From positions 62,001-126,000 of the forward strand of contig JAFEBS010000010.1 in the NCBI GenBank assembly GCA_018242525.1: DNA of 64,000 nucleotides. The letters are read 5' to 3'. The position numbers were made by a program, and so were the translations under genes. Shown piece by piece: positions 1 to 9,994 of the stretch; positions within the stretch are counted from its first letter, which is position 1, and each line of letters begins with the position of its first letter. This stretch comes from Planctomycetota bacterium. GTDB taxonomy: Bacteria; Planctomycetota; Planctomycetia; Planctomycetales; Planctomycetaceae. The notes under the pieces were generated by a model. The model did not search any database. It was given only the letters and a program-made list of their open reading frames with translations, and was not told the origin of the DNA.

Positions 1-395
1 ATCCCCCAGCGAGAGCCCCCCAGGTTGAGCCAGCGCGACTGATCGACGTTGCCGTTGTTGTTTGTGTCGATGTCGCGGTAAGTTTCAATGCCCTGATTGT
101 AATACCGGAACTGATCGAGCTTGCCATCGCCGTCCGTATCCAGCAGCTTGCGTAAGACCTGACCGGAGGGGCCAAGTACCACCCACCCCGATCCCTTCCC
201 CTTCCGCTCGACTTCCACTTTGCACTTCGCGTACTCGTCAGGCTTGGGTGTCTCGTACTCGACGTCCTTCTGCTTGGGAATGAACGCCATAGTTTCCTTG
301 ACCGATGCGGTGGGGGCGGCCCATGCGGCTGTCGCCAGGGAGACCATGCTGATACCCAAAAGAAATCCACCTGCCCGCCTTGATTGCAGCGTCAT
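1..395 (-). CDS. secreted protein with Asp-rich Ca-binding-like loops (partial, C-terminus off window)
   Basis: This minus-strand frame is open from an ATG at 393-395 to the window edge, giving 131 residues and no stop. Residues 1-26 look like a Sec signal peptide, with a hydrophobic core FLLGISMVSLA and a likely cut after AWA. Two Asp/Asn-rich loops, DTDGDGKLD (about 86-94) and DIDTNNNGNVD (about 108-118), resemble EF-hand or thrombospondin-3 calcium loops and are followed by aromatic residues (FRYY, RWL). The rest of the gene lies outside the window. I recognise the general planctomycete secreted style but not a named family. An exported calcium-dependent structural protein is only inference. 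Confidence 0.7.
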   Translation of the reverse strand, partial: MTLQSRRAGGFLLGISMVSLATAAWAAPTASVKETMAFIPKQKDVEYETPKPDEYAKCKVEVERKGKGSGWVVLGPSGQVLRKLLDTDGDGKLDQFRYYNQGIETYRDIDTNNNGNVDQSRWLNLGGSRWG

Positions 396-754
396 CCCTG
401 TCACTCCGTTCGATCTGCCGTTTTCCTGATCTGGCCACTCGCTGGAATCTTTGAGCAACCGCACTGATGGCGGTGATTCTAGAAAAACTGCAAAATCCCG
501 TCACGACCAGAATCGGCAGAAATTGCCGGAATTGCTCAGTATCAGTGCTTGCGCCGGCGAGTGGCATTGGTGATGTAATACAATTGTCCGCTACGTGTTA
601 ACGCGTTCATTCAAGATGGCTTGGACATGACGGAATGTCTTTTATTGCCGCATATGAAGAACCTGCGTGCCGCAATTGACTTCATGCATTTCGGGGGGTA
701 ACGTTCTCAAGCCACTTCTTGTCGGCTTACTATTTGGTCCCCGAAGCTCGACCG
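396..754. other. divergent intergenic region
   Basis: These 359 bases separate the minus-strand secreted protein from the plus-strand LRR protein, so both promoters should lie here. I see no RNA gene, strong hairpin or convincing sigma-70 boxes. An in-frame TTG at 719 could extend the LRR protein by 12 residues, but it has no good Shine-Dalgarno sequence. Confidence 0.4.
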
Positions 755-1570
755 ATGCGACTTCTCTTGCGCCAGAAACTCTTTCGGATTGCGGTCCCGA
801 CGACTCTGGCGTTGGGCATCGCCGGGTGTCTGCTCGCCTGGATTCCGTACGAGCGCGAGAGTCGAATCATTGCCAAGATCAACGCCGTCGCGGGACTGGT
901 CGAAATGGAGCAGTATGATCCCGATTGGCTCTTGAAGGCATTCGGACCCTTGCAGGTTTTCGACCGGGTCCGGCGGGTCGTCTTACGCGACAGAGCCGTC
1001 AACGAACAGTTGCTGAAGGAGATCGGCAAACTCACGAAGGTCGAAGTGCTTGATCTGCACAATACCGCCACGAACGACGCCGGGCTGAAGCACCTCTCTC
1101 GACTGAAGCAATTGCAAGTCCTGCGGCTGGAATTCACGGATGTGACCGACGAGGGACTGGTGGTTCTGAAGGAATTGCCGAATCTTCAAGTTTTGCATCT
1201 GGACAAGACGCAGATTACGGATGCTGGATTGGTCAATGTTCGGGGGTTGAAGAGTTTGAAGGTGCTGCACCTGAATGGCACCCGAATCGGTGATGCAGGT
1301 TTGGAACACCTGCGCGACTTGCCCAATCTGGCGTGGCTGAGTCTGGACAACACGATGGTTGGAAATAATGGTTTGGCGATCATCAAATCGATCAAGACCC
1401 TGAATGAACTGGACCTGGAATGCACTCGGATTACCCGCGACGGCTTCGATGATCTGAAGGGGATGCATCACCTGCAGTCACTGGCCTTGTTCGGCACGCA
1501 GATTCGCCGCGATGGCCGAAATGAACTCCGCGAAGCACTGCCAAATTGTCGCGTTTCTCCGCTTCCGTGA
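755..1570 (+). CDS. membrane-anchored leucine-rich repeat protein
   Basis: The product is about 271 residues. A hydrophobic segment at roughly residues 9-27 follows a basic start (MRLLLRQKLFR) and looks like a signal anchor. From about residue 75 to the end there are around seven LRRs of 24 residues with the pattern LxxLxxLxxLxLxxTxITDxGLxxL, the bacterial/RI-like type common in planctomycetes. LRR arrays bind proteins; the partner here is unknown. I chose the ATG at 755 because it puts basic residues right before the hydrophobic segment; a TTG at 719 is the alternative. The gene converges on the sulfatase-like gene with only 8 bases between them. Confidence 0.8.
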   Translation: MRLLLRQKLFRIAVPTTLALGIAGCLLAWIPYERESRIIAKINAVAGLVEMEQYDPDWLLKAFGPLQVFDRVRRVVLRDRAVNEQLLKEIGKLTKVEVLDLHNTATNDAGLKHLSRLKQLQVLRLEFTDVTDEGLVVLKELPNLQVLHLDKTQITDAGLVNVRGLKSLKVLHLNGTRIGDAGLEHLRDLPNLAWLSLDNTMVGNNGLAIIKSIKTLNELDLECTRITRDGFDDLKGMHHLQSLALFGTQIRRDGRNELREALPNCRVSPLP

Positions 1571-1578
1571 TTCAGTGC

Positions 1579-3771
1579 CTACTGATTCTGCAGATCGGGG
1601 CCGGACGTTTGTGGGCCAATGGGACATTCGGCCAGAGATATCACATTTCCAGCAGTCTTGATCTCGAAGATCCGAATCCGGTTTGAACCCGCCTGAAACG
1701 CAAATTCTGGCAGCATCACCCGCCAGAAGTCCTGAAGGTATGGGACTCGAAATGGCTTTGTCGTTCCCCAGACCGTGTCGTTGATCGCGACGGCAAACGC
1801 GATTTCGTCGCGGGGCCGATTCCCCAAATGAAAGCTTGCCTCCAGATGGCAGGGAACCAGTGACCCTGGAGTGTAGGTGCAATCTTGCTGGAAATTCACC
1901 GGCAGAATCTGAATCAGGGAGTCCTCTTTAATCGTCAATTGGTTGAGGGGCCGTCCCAGCAATTCAGGATTTGGACCAATCTTGAGAATCCTGAGCGGGT
2001 CCTTCCCGATTCCGAATCTGGCAATTTGCTCAATCAGCAACTCGTGGCGGGCTTCAAATGCCCCGTCAAACTCGAAGACCTGTACATCATTTGTAAATCT
2101 CTTTCGAGGTCTCTCTTGGAATCCGGCCGAAACAATGGATTGTCCCTGGACAGATCTGGCAGGACTCAATTTGACCACGTCCAGGATGGTCGGGAGCACA
2201 TCGATTGTCTCCACGTTCCAGTCAATGACGTCTCCTGCGCGCTGGCCCGGCAACTTGATGAACAGCGGGACACTCAGGATGTCCGCAAAGCTCTTTTCCG
2301 ATGGTGACCGCCGGGACATTCCGGCTCGAAACGACACGCCGTGATCGGCGACGACGACAAGCAGGCAACGGTCCAGAAGTCCGGTGGACTGTAATCGATC
2401 GATCAATTTGCCGACCAGCGTGTCGGTGAATCCCAACTGCAGCAGATACCGCTGGTGTGCCTGCAGCACGACCAACTCGTCGTCGGCCCAATCTTCCATC
2501 ACGATCCCTGAAGTTCCCCATTCAGGCCGAATGCCGTCATCGTTACGGTATGCGTTCCCCGACGGAAGATAGTCCCATGGAAAGTGCGGCAGGGCGAAGT
2601 GTCCGAACCAGCACGTCGGCTCATCTGTCGCCTGAATACAACGCAGAAAGTGCTCGAATTGGGCGTGTCGATGCACGTCCCAACTGTATTTGATCAGCCC
2701 TCGACGCTGATTGGGATCCTGACCTTTGGTGTGCTGCAGTCCAAACCAGACGCGGGGGATTCGTGGGGTCTCCACAGGAACATCCGCAGGCACGATGTCT
2801 TTCAGGTAGACGGAACCCATTGTTGTGGCCAGCAGGATCAACTCGGACCATGGATTTGAGGCCGGGCGGGCCTGTGTATTGTCCTCGGGACACAACCGCG
2901 TCAGCGGCTCAAAGGCCGTCAATTGATACTCGCGAGTGGCATTGACCAGGGTGAACAGGTTCTGAGGATATTGCTCCAGAGTTGGTGCACGGGCACCATC
3001 CGGAAAATTCCCCGTCAGGATTGCCGGCACGGCGGCACTGGTCCGGGGATGAATTGTCGTACAGTTCCGATACCAGTTGCTCATGGCTGCCAGGCGGGCA
3101 AACTGCGGGAACCGATCCTGATCGATCTGGCGATTCTGGTCCAGCAGGCTGACGCCACAGCAACAGTCAAAAACCACCATCACGATCGGTATTGGATTTC
3201 CGGCAGACTGGTCTCGTTGCACTGTGGGGCGAATTGAATCTCGAAAATAGGCAGACAACAGGGTGACGGGAATAAGAACGGAAGCGGCCGCGACAACATT
3301 CAGAAGCGAACGCATCCCCGACCAGGCGGCATAACACCGTCCCCCGGCAAAGACACCGGCCAGACATCCCAGCAGGGTCAACCAGCCCAAACCACCGCCC
3401 GACAGCGTCCGGCAGAAGACTGTGGCCAGGAAGAGCCCACAGCAGACACCGATCACTGTTTGCGTCGCCAACCCTCCGATGCGACGATGACAACGTCGCA
3501 GCGCCCACACGACGAATAGCAGCACGACCGGGACAATGACGGAGAATACGATCGCAAATGCGACAATCGCCATGCTGTCGAAGGAAATTAGAAACATCGT
3601 GCGTTGTTGCAGGCGGCCGTACATCGGGGCCGCCACTGCCATTGCAAACGCGGCATAAACATGCAGGATCCAATCGAACCGGCCATCGCGACGCCGATTG
3701 GATGGCGTTGACGCTGCCCGTTCCACGGGCGACACGTGAGTTGCTGCTGATCCCGGTTCTGAAGTCGACAT
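1579..3771 (-). CDS. integral-membrane sulfatase/phosphoethanolamine-transferase-like protein
   Basis: The product is about 730 residues. Five hydrophobic segments (about 34-50, 66-90, 103-120, 128-146, 155-175) precede an alkaline-phosphatase-superfamily domain from about residue 195. Visible landmarks are TSAAVPAILTG (about 244-254, the usual nucleophile-region signature), HFALPHFPWDYLPSG (about 391-405) and VVVADHGVSF (about 472-481, the metal-binding DH). Family knowledge suggests a hydrolase or transferase acting on the periplasmic face on sulfate or phospho-lipid/glycan groups. The first metal-site segment reads FDCCCG at 201-206, where relatives generally have Asp-Glu. The frame is open upstream to 4215, but the ATG at 3771 gives a normal N-terminus and avoids the repeat at 3838-3929. 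Confidence 0.8.
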   Translation of the reverse strand: MSTSEPGSAATHVSPVERAASTPSNRRRDGRFDWILHVYAAFAMAVAAPMYGRLQQRTMFLISFDSMAIVAFAIVFSVIVPVVLLFVVWALRRCHRRIGGLATQTVIGVCCGLFLATVFCRTLSGGGLGWLTLLGCLAGVFAGGRCYAAWSGMRSLLNVVAAASVLIPVTLLSAYFRDSIRPTVQRDQSAGNPIPIVMVVFDCCCGVSLLDQNRQIDQDRFPQFARLAAMSNWYRNCTTIHPRTSAAVPAILTGNFPDGARAPTLEQYPQNLFTLVNATREYQLTAFEPLTRLCPEDNTQARPASNPWSELILLATTMGSVYLKDIVPADVPVETPRIPRVWFGLQHTKGQDPNQRRGLIKYSWDVHRHAQFEHFLRCIQATDEPTCWFGHFALPHFPWDYLPSGNAYRNDDGIRPEWGTSGIVMEDWADDELVVLQAHQRYLLQLGFTDTLVGKLIDRLQSTGLLDRCLLVVVADHGVSFRAGMSRRSPSEKSFADILSVPLFIKLPGQRAGDVIDWNVETIDVLPTILDVVKLSPARSVQGQSIVSAGFQERPRKRFTNDVQVFEFDGAFEARHELLIEQIARFGIGKDPLRILKIGPNPELLGRPLNQLTIKEDSLIQILPVNFQQDCTYTPGSLVPCHLEASFHLGNRPRDEIAFAVAINDTVWGTTKPFRVPYLQDFWRVMLPEFAFQAGSNRIRIFEIKTAGNVISLAECPIGPQTSGPDLQNQ

Positions 3772-4084
3772 GGATTCGATCACCTGAAGGAACTGCCCGG
3801 GGACACAATACAACCAACAAGTTGACGGTGATAGCCGCCCGTGGAAAAAGGGGGCTGACCCATTGGAGAGCAATGGATTCACATTGAAACTCGCCTGTTT
3901 GGAGAGGGTCAGGCTCCTTTTTACACGGGTTGATCGCTCAGCCACAAACCCGATTTGGATCATCGCAGTCCGCCTGTCGGGCTTCCCCGTTGCGGCGATT
4001 GGTTTTAGAATAACAACGATTTGGGTTGTCGGCACGGAACGATACCATCCCGCGAATTGCTCGACAGACGGAGCTGTTACTACC
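3772..4084. other. divergent promoter region containing a palindromic repeat
   Basis: This 313-base spacer lies between the divergent sulfatase-like gene and the DUF255 lipoprotein gene. Its centre holds the palindrome at 3838-3929, so both genes must be transcribed from the short flanks or from the repeat itself. I found no clear promoter boxes. Confidence 0.4.
3838..3929 (-). repeat. palindromic repeat family copy 1 (reverse orientation)
   Basis: This imperfect inverted repeat has a left arm at 3838-3861 (cccgtggaaaaagggggctg..) and a right arm at 3906-3929 (..ggctcctttttacacggg). The asymmetric centre, read on the minus strand, aligns with the copies at 12819, 57254 and 58718, so this copy is inverted relative to them. 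It is non-coding and sits in a divergent promoter region, which argues against a pure terminator role. Confidence 0.8.
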
Positions 4085-6649
4085 ATGAAGATGCTGACAC
4101 GGTCCCGCGCGCTGATCCTGATCCTGGGTGGCTTGATCCTGGTTGGGTGCGCTGCTCGACAAGGTGATGCCGTCGACAGTGCGACAGTCAGCGGCAAGCC
4201 CAGGGGGAAGCCCAATCGACTGGCACTGGAAACCAGTCCCTATCTGCTGATGCATGCTCATAATCCCGTCGAATGGTATCCGTGGGGGCCAGAGGCATTC
4301 GCAAAGGCCAAAAAGGAAGGCAAGCTGATCTTTCTGTCCGTTGGATACAGCAGTTGCTACTGGTGCCACGTCATGGAGCGAAAAGTCTTCATGAATGCGG
4401 CGATCGCCAAAACGTTGAACGAGAATTTCGTCTGCATCAAAGTCGACCGTGAAGAGCGTCCAGATGTCGACGACGTCTATATGACCGCATTACAGGTCTA
4501 TTACCAGATGATCGGATCTCCGTCTGGCGGCGGCTGGCCACTATCAATGTTCGTTACGCCGGATGGAAAGCCGGTCGCAGGTGGCACCTACTTCCCTCCC
4601 GAAGACACCGACGGTGCGACAGGTTTCCCCTCGGTCCTGGAACGCCTGATCGATCTGTGGAAGGACAAGAAAGACCAGATGGAGGGGAATGCCGAGATCA
4701 TCGCCAACGAAACTCGTCGAGTCATGCGGCCGAAAATGGCCTTGAAGCCGGTCGAAGTGAATGCTGCCCTGGTACAGAAATCCTTTGAAGCCGTCGTTGC
4801 CAGCATTGATCCGGAATTCGGCGGAGTGGATTTCAATCCACAACGCGCCAAAGGCCCCAAATTCCCCACTCCTGCCAAGCTGTTGTTCATCCAGGACCAG
4901 TTGAACCGGCAGAAGAATGACGATGCTGCGCAGTTGCTCGACTTGACCCTGATGCAGATGGCGTGTGGCGGAATCCGGGATCATGTCGGCGGTGGGTTCC
5001 ATCGTTATTCCGTGGATCGCCAGTGGCGCGTCCCGCACTTTGAGAAGATGCTTTACGACCAGGCTCAACTGACCGATCTGTACGCCAGTGCGTACGCTGC
5101 GACCGGGAACGTGCTGTACAAGCAGGTGACCGAAGAGATCCTGCAGTTCGTGGCGCGGGAACTGACCTCCAGCGATGGTGGCTTCTATTCGGCGCTGGAT
5201 GCGGAGACGAACGAGATTGAAGGGGAATTCTATGTCTGGGAAGCCCGCGATCTCGACAAGATTCTTGGTCCGAATGCCGCCGCGTTCAAGGAGGCCTATC
5301 ACGTCAAGGATCTGTCGGATTTCGAACATGGAAATGTCTTGCGCCTGTCACCGAAACAGTTGCCAGGCCCGGCACGCGACATCTCCCTGGGCGGCGGAAA
5401 ATCACAGAAGGACGAGTTTTCCACGGCACGTCAGAAATTGCTCGAAGTGCGAAATCAACGACCGAAGCTGATGCGGGACGAAAAGATCCTGGTCGGCTGG
5501 AACGGTTTGATGATCGGCGCCTGTGCGCGGGCGGGTATGAAGCTTGAACAACCTGATTACATTCGCACCGCCGAAAAGGCGGCGACTTTCGTCATGACGA
5601 ACATGCGGGATCAACAAGGGCGGTTGCTGCATGCGCATACGGCCGGGCAGTCCCGGTTGAATGCCTACCTGGACGATTATGCATTCGTGATTGACGGCCT
5701 GCTGGCACTTCACGATGCGACCAAGGAAGGCAAATGGTTGCGGGCCGCGCGATTGTTACAAGACGACCAGTTGAAGATGTTCCGCGATGAAACGGGGGGA
5801 GCGTTCTTCTTCACGTCGCACGAACACGAAGAACTGCTGGCCCGGACCAAGAACTGCTATGACGGAGTTCTACCCGCGGGAAACAGCGTCAGCGCCCGTA
5901 ACCTGCTCAAGCTGGCAAAGCTGACCAATGAACAGAAGTACAACGCCGAAGCCCGGACGATCATCGAACTGTTTGCGTCGACAATGGAGCAATCGCCACG
6001 CAGCATGACCGTGCTGGCGCAGGCCGCTGCCGAACTGCTCGCCGCCGAAACCCCAGATGGTCAATCCGCCATCTCGCCGAACAAGGATGTCATCCAGGCC
6101 GGGGTCAAAAATGGCCAGGACGCGAGTGCTCCGCTCATTCAGGCGGGGACACAAAAGGAAGACCCCCCCAAAAAAGACGAACACGTCCGGGGAGTTGCCT
6201 ACTTGTCGGTCGACAAACTTCCCGCGGGAAGCGCCTGCCAGGTGATCGTCGTCCTGACCGTTGCCAAGGGCTGGCACATCAACGCCAATCCTCCAAGTCC
6301 TGACTATTTGAAGCCGACAAAAATCTCCTGGAAATCGAAGAACGGAGTTGAGCTTGTTGACGTGAAATATCCGAAAGGATTCGCCTTCAAGATTGAAGAC
6401 TCAGACGACGAGGCTATGGTATACGAGGGTGAAGTTCAGGTGCGCGGCACGCTGAAGGTTCCCAAGGATGCAGGCGGCCTGACGGAAGACATGGAGATCA
6501 CGGTCCACTATCAGGCCTGCAACGAAAAGGGATGCCTGCCCCCCAAATCCATCAAGTTGACTGGCAGATTGCAGATTGCCAACCAGGGCGAAGTTGTCAA
6601 GTCCATCAATGGCAAACTGTTTAATCCCAAGATCGACTCCAGCCGCTAA
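4085..6649 (+). CDS. DUF255 (YyaL/SSP411-like) thioredoxin-fold lipoprotein with C-terminal DsbD-alpha-like domain
   Basis: The product is about 854 residues. The N-terminus is a lipoprotein signal with lipobox LVGC and Cys22. Residues about 45-210 form the DUF255 thioredoxin-like domain with the redox motif CYWC at 91-94. The middle (about 260-650) is the alpha/alpha-barrel-like region of the YyaL/spermatogenesis-associated-20 family, with [10 protein letters not shown] and [10 protein letters not shown]. The last ~140 residues resemble the periplasmic N-terminal domain of DsbD, including [12 protein letters not shown], whose Cys pair matches the DsbD-alpha active site. A periplasmic lipid-anchored thiol-disulfide role is inferred. 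The ATG at 4085 is chosen because it creates the lipoprotein signal; the longer open frame runs through the repeat. Confidence 0.88.
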   Translation: MKMLTRSRALILILGGLILVGCAARQGDAVDSATVSGKPRGKPNRLALETSPYLLMHAHNPVEWYPWGPEAFAKAKKEGKLIFLSVGYSSCYWCHVMERKVFMNAAIAKTLNENFVCIKVDREERPDVDDVYMTALQVYYQMIGSPSGGGWPLSMFVTPDGKPVAGGTYFPPEDTDGATGFPSVLERLIDLWKDKKDQMEGNAEIIANETRRVMRPKMALKPVEVNAALVQKSFEAVVASIDPEFGGVDFNPQRAKGPKFPTPAKLLFIQDQLNRQKNDDAAQLLDLTLMQMACGGIRDHVGGGFHRYSVDRQWRVPHFEKMLYDQAQLTDLYASAYAATGNVLYKQVTEEILQFVARELTSSDGGFYSALDAETNEIEGEFYVWEARDLDKILGPNAAAFKEAYHVKDLSDFEHGNVLRLSPKQLPGPARDISLGGGKSQKDEFSTARQKLLEVRNQRPKLMRDEKILVGWNGLMIGACARAGMKLEQPDYIRTAEKAATFVMTNMRDQQGRLLHAHTAGQSRLNAYLDDYAFVIDGLLALHDATKEGKWLRAARLLQDDQLKMFRDETGGAFFFTSHEHEELLARTKNCYDGVLPAGNSVSARNLLKLAKLTNEQKYNAEARTIIELFASTMEQSPRSMTVLAQAAAELLAAETPDGQSAISPNKDVIQAGVKNGQDASAPLIQAGTQKEDPPKKDEHVRGVAYLSVDKLPAGSACQVIVVLTVAKGWHINANPPSPDYLKPTKISWKSKNGVELVDVKYPKGFAFKIEDSDDEAMVYEGEVQVRGTLKVPKDAGGLTEDMEITVHYQACNEKGCLPPKSIKLTGRLQIANQGEVVKSINGKLFNPKIDSSR

Positions 6650-6714
6650 GGGGCGTTTATGTCGCAGCGAGGGATCTTCGGCTGTCATCAGTCCCCAACG
6701 AAGGATCCCCAGAT

Positions 6715-8199
6715 ATGAGTTCGGCGACTCCGCAGTATCGAGAAGGCCCACTGGTCAAGACGAAGATCGTGGCGACGGTGGGGCCCGCGTCGGGCACCCG
6801 AGAAAAACTCGCCGAATTGATCAGTGCCGGAGTCGATGTCTTCCGACTGAACTTTGCCCACGGCAGTCATGGCTGGTTTTCCGAGATCGTTGGCTGGGTT
6901 CGGTCGTTGTCAGCGGAGTTCGGTCGTCCGATCGCCATCCTGGGTGACTTGTCAGGCCCCAAGATCCGTCTGGGGTTGCTTCCCGAAGAGGGAATTCGAC
7001 TGCGTCACGGGACGACCGTTGAGTTTGTCCGATTGTCGGCGGCAGCCCGGACCGACGTGACGCCACCGCAATTGACTTGTACCTATGAACCGCTGATCGA
7101 TGATCTGCGGCCAGGCGATCGGGTCCTGCTCGCGGATGGAACGGTCTCATTGAAAGTCCTGGAACAGGATCCGATTGCAGGCCGAGTCCTGTGCGAAGTC
7201 CAACAACCGGGACTGGTTCGCAGCCGCCAGGGGGTCAATCTGCCCGGAGTCGCCCTGAGTACTCCCAGCCTGACTGACAAGGATCGAATCGATCTGCAAT
7301 GGGCGCTCGATCATGAAATCGACTACATCGGACTGAGCTTTGTGCGGTGCGTGGACGACTTGAGGCTGCTGCGCCAGGTCATTGCCGCTCATCCCACCAG
7401 GACTCCACCCTGGATTGTCGCCAAAATTGAAAAAGCGGAAGCGATTGCCGAATTGGATGCCATTATTGCCGAGGCGGATGCGGTGATGGTGGCGCGTGGC
7501 GACCTGGGTGTCGAAACAGACATCTTTCGCGTACCCGGCATGCAAAAGCGAATCATTCGCCTGTGCAACGAACACCGGACGCCGGTAATCACAGCGACGC
7601 AGATGCTCGATTCCATGCAGAAAAACGAACTGCCGACTCGGGCAGAAGCGAGTGATGTCTTTAACGCGGTCCTGGACGGAACGGATGCCGTCATGCTCTC
7701 GGGCGAAACGGCAGCCGGCGACTATCCGGTCGAGGCCGTGGCCATGATGAGTCGAATTGCCCGCGAAGCCGAGCGGTTGCTGGAGCCAAGGCAGGCGGGT
7801 ATTGACTCGCGCTCCCTGCCGCGCAACCGGGCCACGGCGATCACTGAAGCTGTCACTCACGGTGCCGCCACTGCCGCAGCCCATCTTGGAGCAGACGTAA
7901 TTGTCGCCGCGACCAGCGGCGGAAAGACTGCGATGGCGATTTCCAAGCAGCGTCCCAACGTCCCGATCATCGCTCTGACGGATCGCCCCGACATCGCTCG
8001 CCGAATGTGCTTGTTCTGGGGTGTCGCCCCCGTCGAAACCCCGGCAGTTGCCTGGGCTCCCAAGGAATTGCTGGCATTTGTCACAAACCTGGGTCGCGAG
8101 CAGAACCTGCTCGATTCCGGCAGCAAGCTGGTACTGGTCGGAAGCAGTGACTGGCACCTGGAATGGCACGACATGATGCTTGTGCATGTTGTGCCGTGA
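6715..8199 (+). CDS. pyk: pyruvate kinase
   Basis: The product is 494 residues, normal for the family. It converts phosphoenolpyruvate and ADP to pyruvate and ATP in the cytoplasm, the last step of glycolysis. Landmarks are KIVATVGPASG and RLNFAHGSH near the N-terminus, GDLSGPKIRLG, the lid B-domain, the active-site stretch with IEKAEA, MVARGDLGVE (about 257-266), and TRAEASDVFNAVLDGTDAVM with SGETA. The C-terminal allosteric-type domain is present (AATSGGKTAMAISKQRP). AAGGA lies 9-10 bases before the ATG. The gene is 65 bases after the DUF255 gene on the same strand and could be co-transcribed. It converges on the FAD oxidoreductase. Confidence 0.97.
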   Translation: MSSATPQYREGPLVKTKIVATVGPASGTREKLAELISAGVDVFRLNFAHGSHGWFSEIVGWVRSLSAEFGRPIAILGDLSGPKIRLGLLPEEGIRLRHGTTVEFVRLSAAARTDVTPPQLTCTYEPLIDDLRPGDRVLLADGTVSLKVLEQDPIAGRVLCEVQQPGLVRSRQGVNLPGVALSTPSLTDKDRIDLQWALDHEIDYIGLSFVRCVDDLRLLRQVIAAHPTRTPPWIVAKIEKAEAIAELDAIIAEADAVMVARGDLGVETDIFRVPGMQKRIIRLCNEHRTPVITATQMLDSMQKNELPTRAEASDVFNAVLDGTDAVMLSGETAAGDYPVEAVAMMSRIAREAERLLEPRQAGIDSRSLPRNRATAITEAVTHGAATAAAHLGADVIVAATSGGKTAMAISKQRPNVPIIALTDRPDIARRMCLFWGVAPVETPAVAWAPKELLAFVTNLGREQNLLDSGSKLVLVGSSDWHLEWHDMMLVHVVP

Positions 8200-8209
8200 A
8201 CTCTGTTGG

Positions 8210-9700
8210 CTACAGCCGATGGATCGCATCTGCGACGCGGTTTGCCGAGCGGGTGGCGGCGTCCATGCCCCAGGGCAGGTTGTCGGCGAAGTTGCCCGCG
8301 AAGTGGATTCGGCCGACGGGGGACATGATGTGCGGCCAGAACTTCTTGAGTTGGCCGAGCGGGAACGGGTAACGTTCGCAGGCGAACGCCCAGGGGTCTT
8401 TGGCCCAATTGTGGACGTAGCATTGCTCGATCGTGTGCGATTTGCCGGGATAGACCTTCAGGAAGGCGGCCAGCGATTGATCCGGGGTGGTGTCGGCCGA
8501 ACCGCTGCCCATCAGCATGCGGCGCGGCGTCGGAACCTCGTCCGCAGTCTCGTAGACCATGTACATGGCGGATTCTCCGGTTTCCAGGTTGATGCTGGGC
8601 AATGCTGGATCCCCCTTCCAGAACGGGGTCCGGGACTGCAGCAAGACGCGGGCCTGGGAACCGAAAACGACATTCTGGATCGGAAACTGCTTCCATTCGG
8701 GCCACGCCGGCGTGACAGGAATTCTGCGCAGGATCGCCGGAGGAATGCAGCTCACCAGGTACTCGGCTTCGAGAGTTTTCGCCTCCCCGAATTCGGTAAA
8801 ACTCACGATCACGCCCAGGTCGCCGTGGTCGATCGCGGTGATTGGACAGCCAAGCCTGACACGTTCGCCCAGCTTTGCCGCGAACGTGTCGGTCAGCATT
8901 TGATTGCCGCCGCGCAACCGGAACACTTCGCGTTTGAAGACCGGCAACTTGCGGTGCTTGACGATGGCCGACTGCCAGATGCGGAACAGGGCCGAGACTT
9001 CGTTGTTGCGGGCGGTCGGGCTGCCGTCGCCGCGCCGCAGTCCGTTGAACCGCAACGCCGCGTCCGTCGCACCGTCTTTGATCAACAGCTCGCTGGCCGT
9101 CATCTGATCGTACTCGGCAAGTTCCTTGACGAACGGCTGATACTCGTCGCTGATCGCATCGAGGTACGGTCCCAGGTACAGCAACGGCAACTCGGTCCAT
9201 CCGTGCTGGACAATGTAGTCGATCTCACGCTGGTTGAAACCGAAGCCGCGCAGCACGGCCGGGTCTTGCAGTTGCTCTTCCGTTCGCCACATTCCGTCGA
9301 TTCGCCGCAGCATGTTCCGTCGCCGCGGATACTCGATGAACGGCAATTGGAACTTTTCGACATATTTCCAGAATTGATCGTACCCGGGCTTCGTGAAATG
9401 CTCGGCACCGACATCGGCGTACAACCCGTCGGGCAGCGGATCCCGGATGGTTTTCACATGCCCGCCCACTCGCCCGGACGCTTCGAGCACCGTTACGTCG
9501 TGTCCACGCTCCATCAATTCAAACGCGCAGCACAGTCCGCCAATTCCGCCGCCCGCGACGATCACACGTTTCCGACGCGTGACCGTGCCGGCGTTTGGCT
9601 CATCGGCCTGCACTCGGGTGCGATTTCCCAGCGGCGCCAGCGCGGTCGCTCCCGCCAGTTGAAGAACATCACGACGAGTAAGATGCAGCCGGTCGTTCAT
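8210..9700 (-). CDS. Tat-exported FAD-dependent amine oxidase/desaturase-like oxidoreductase
   Basis: The product is 496 residues. The N-terminus has a twin-arginine signal (LTRRDVLQLAGATALAPLG), predicting export of a folded cofactor-bound enzyme. It is followed by a Rossmann FAD-binding motif GGGIGGLCCAFELMERG and the flavin-contact GRVGGHVKT, as in the amine oxidase/phytoene desaturase superfamily. The C-terminus has the usual second FAD segment (GRIHFAGNFADNLPWGMDAA). The substrate cannot be told from sequence; polyamines, carotenoid-like or phenolic compounds are all possible. It begins at the ATG at 9700 and ends 11 bases from the convergent pyk gene. Confidence 0.87.
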   Translation of the reverse strand: MNDRLHLTRRDVLQLAGATALAPLGNRTRVQADEPNAGTVTRRKRVIVAGGGIGGLCCAFELMERGHDVTVLEASGRVGGHVKTIRDPLPDGLYADVGAEHFTKPGYDQFWKYVEKFQLPFIEYPRRRNMLRRIDGMWRTEEQLQDPAVLRGFGFNQREIDYIVQHGWTELPLLYLGPYLDAISDEYQPFVKELAEYDQMTASELLIKDGATDAALRFNGLRRGDGSPTARNNEVSALFRIWQSAIVKHRKLPVFKREVFRLRGGNQMLTDTFAAKLGERVRLGCPITAIDHGDLGVIVSFTEFGEAKTLEAEYLVSCIPPAILRRIPVTPAWPEWKQFPIQNVVFGSQARVLLQSRTPFWKGDPALPSINLETGESAMYMVYETADEVPTPRRMLMGSGSADTTPDQSLAAFLKVYPGKSHTIEQCYVHNWAKDPWAFACERYPFPLGQLKKFWPHIMSPVGRIHFAGNFADNLPWGMDAATRSANRVADAIHRL

Positions 9701-9994
9701 GTGCCTTAACCTCGCTGGAAAGCATCCGATGCCACGAAAAATGCGACTGGAGATGTGCGGTCGGCCGATTCGGCCAGGTTGGTAGACCTGCGCCGAACCC
9801 CGTCCGCGATGTCGCGCCTGTCGACACAGATGTCGATGAAATCAACTCCATCCGTGCTGCCCCGTCCTGAAGTGTCTCGAAAGTAGCCGTTTATGGCCAT
9901 TTCATCACCGGTGGATCATAGGAATGCCAAATGCAGTTGAAACCTCAGGAAAATTACGTTTCCTTTAGAAAACAGCCCGACTTAGGAATCTGGA
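9701..9994. other. divergent intergenic region
   Basis: This 294-base spacer lies between the FAD oxidoreductase and the DUF1559 gene. A ribosome-binding site (AGGA about 11 bases before the ATG at 9995) is visible at the right end. No RNA gene or strong hairpin is seen. Confidence 0.4.

Noticed and set aside
3863..4084. N-terminal extension of the DUF255 protein from 3863
   Set aside because: It would translate the palindromic repeat; the ATG at 4085 gives a clean lipoprotein signal.
7147..9709. Long open frames antisense to pyk and to the FAD oxidoreductase (360, 447 and 509 codons)
   Set aside because: Both real genes carry strong signatures on the other strand; the shadow products show repetitive Arg/Gly/Gln-rich composition.
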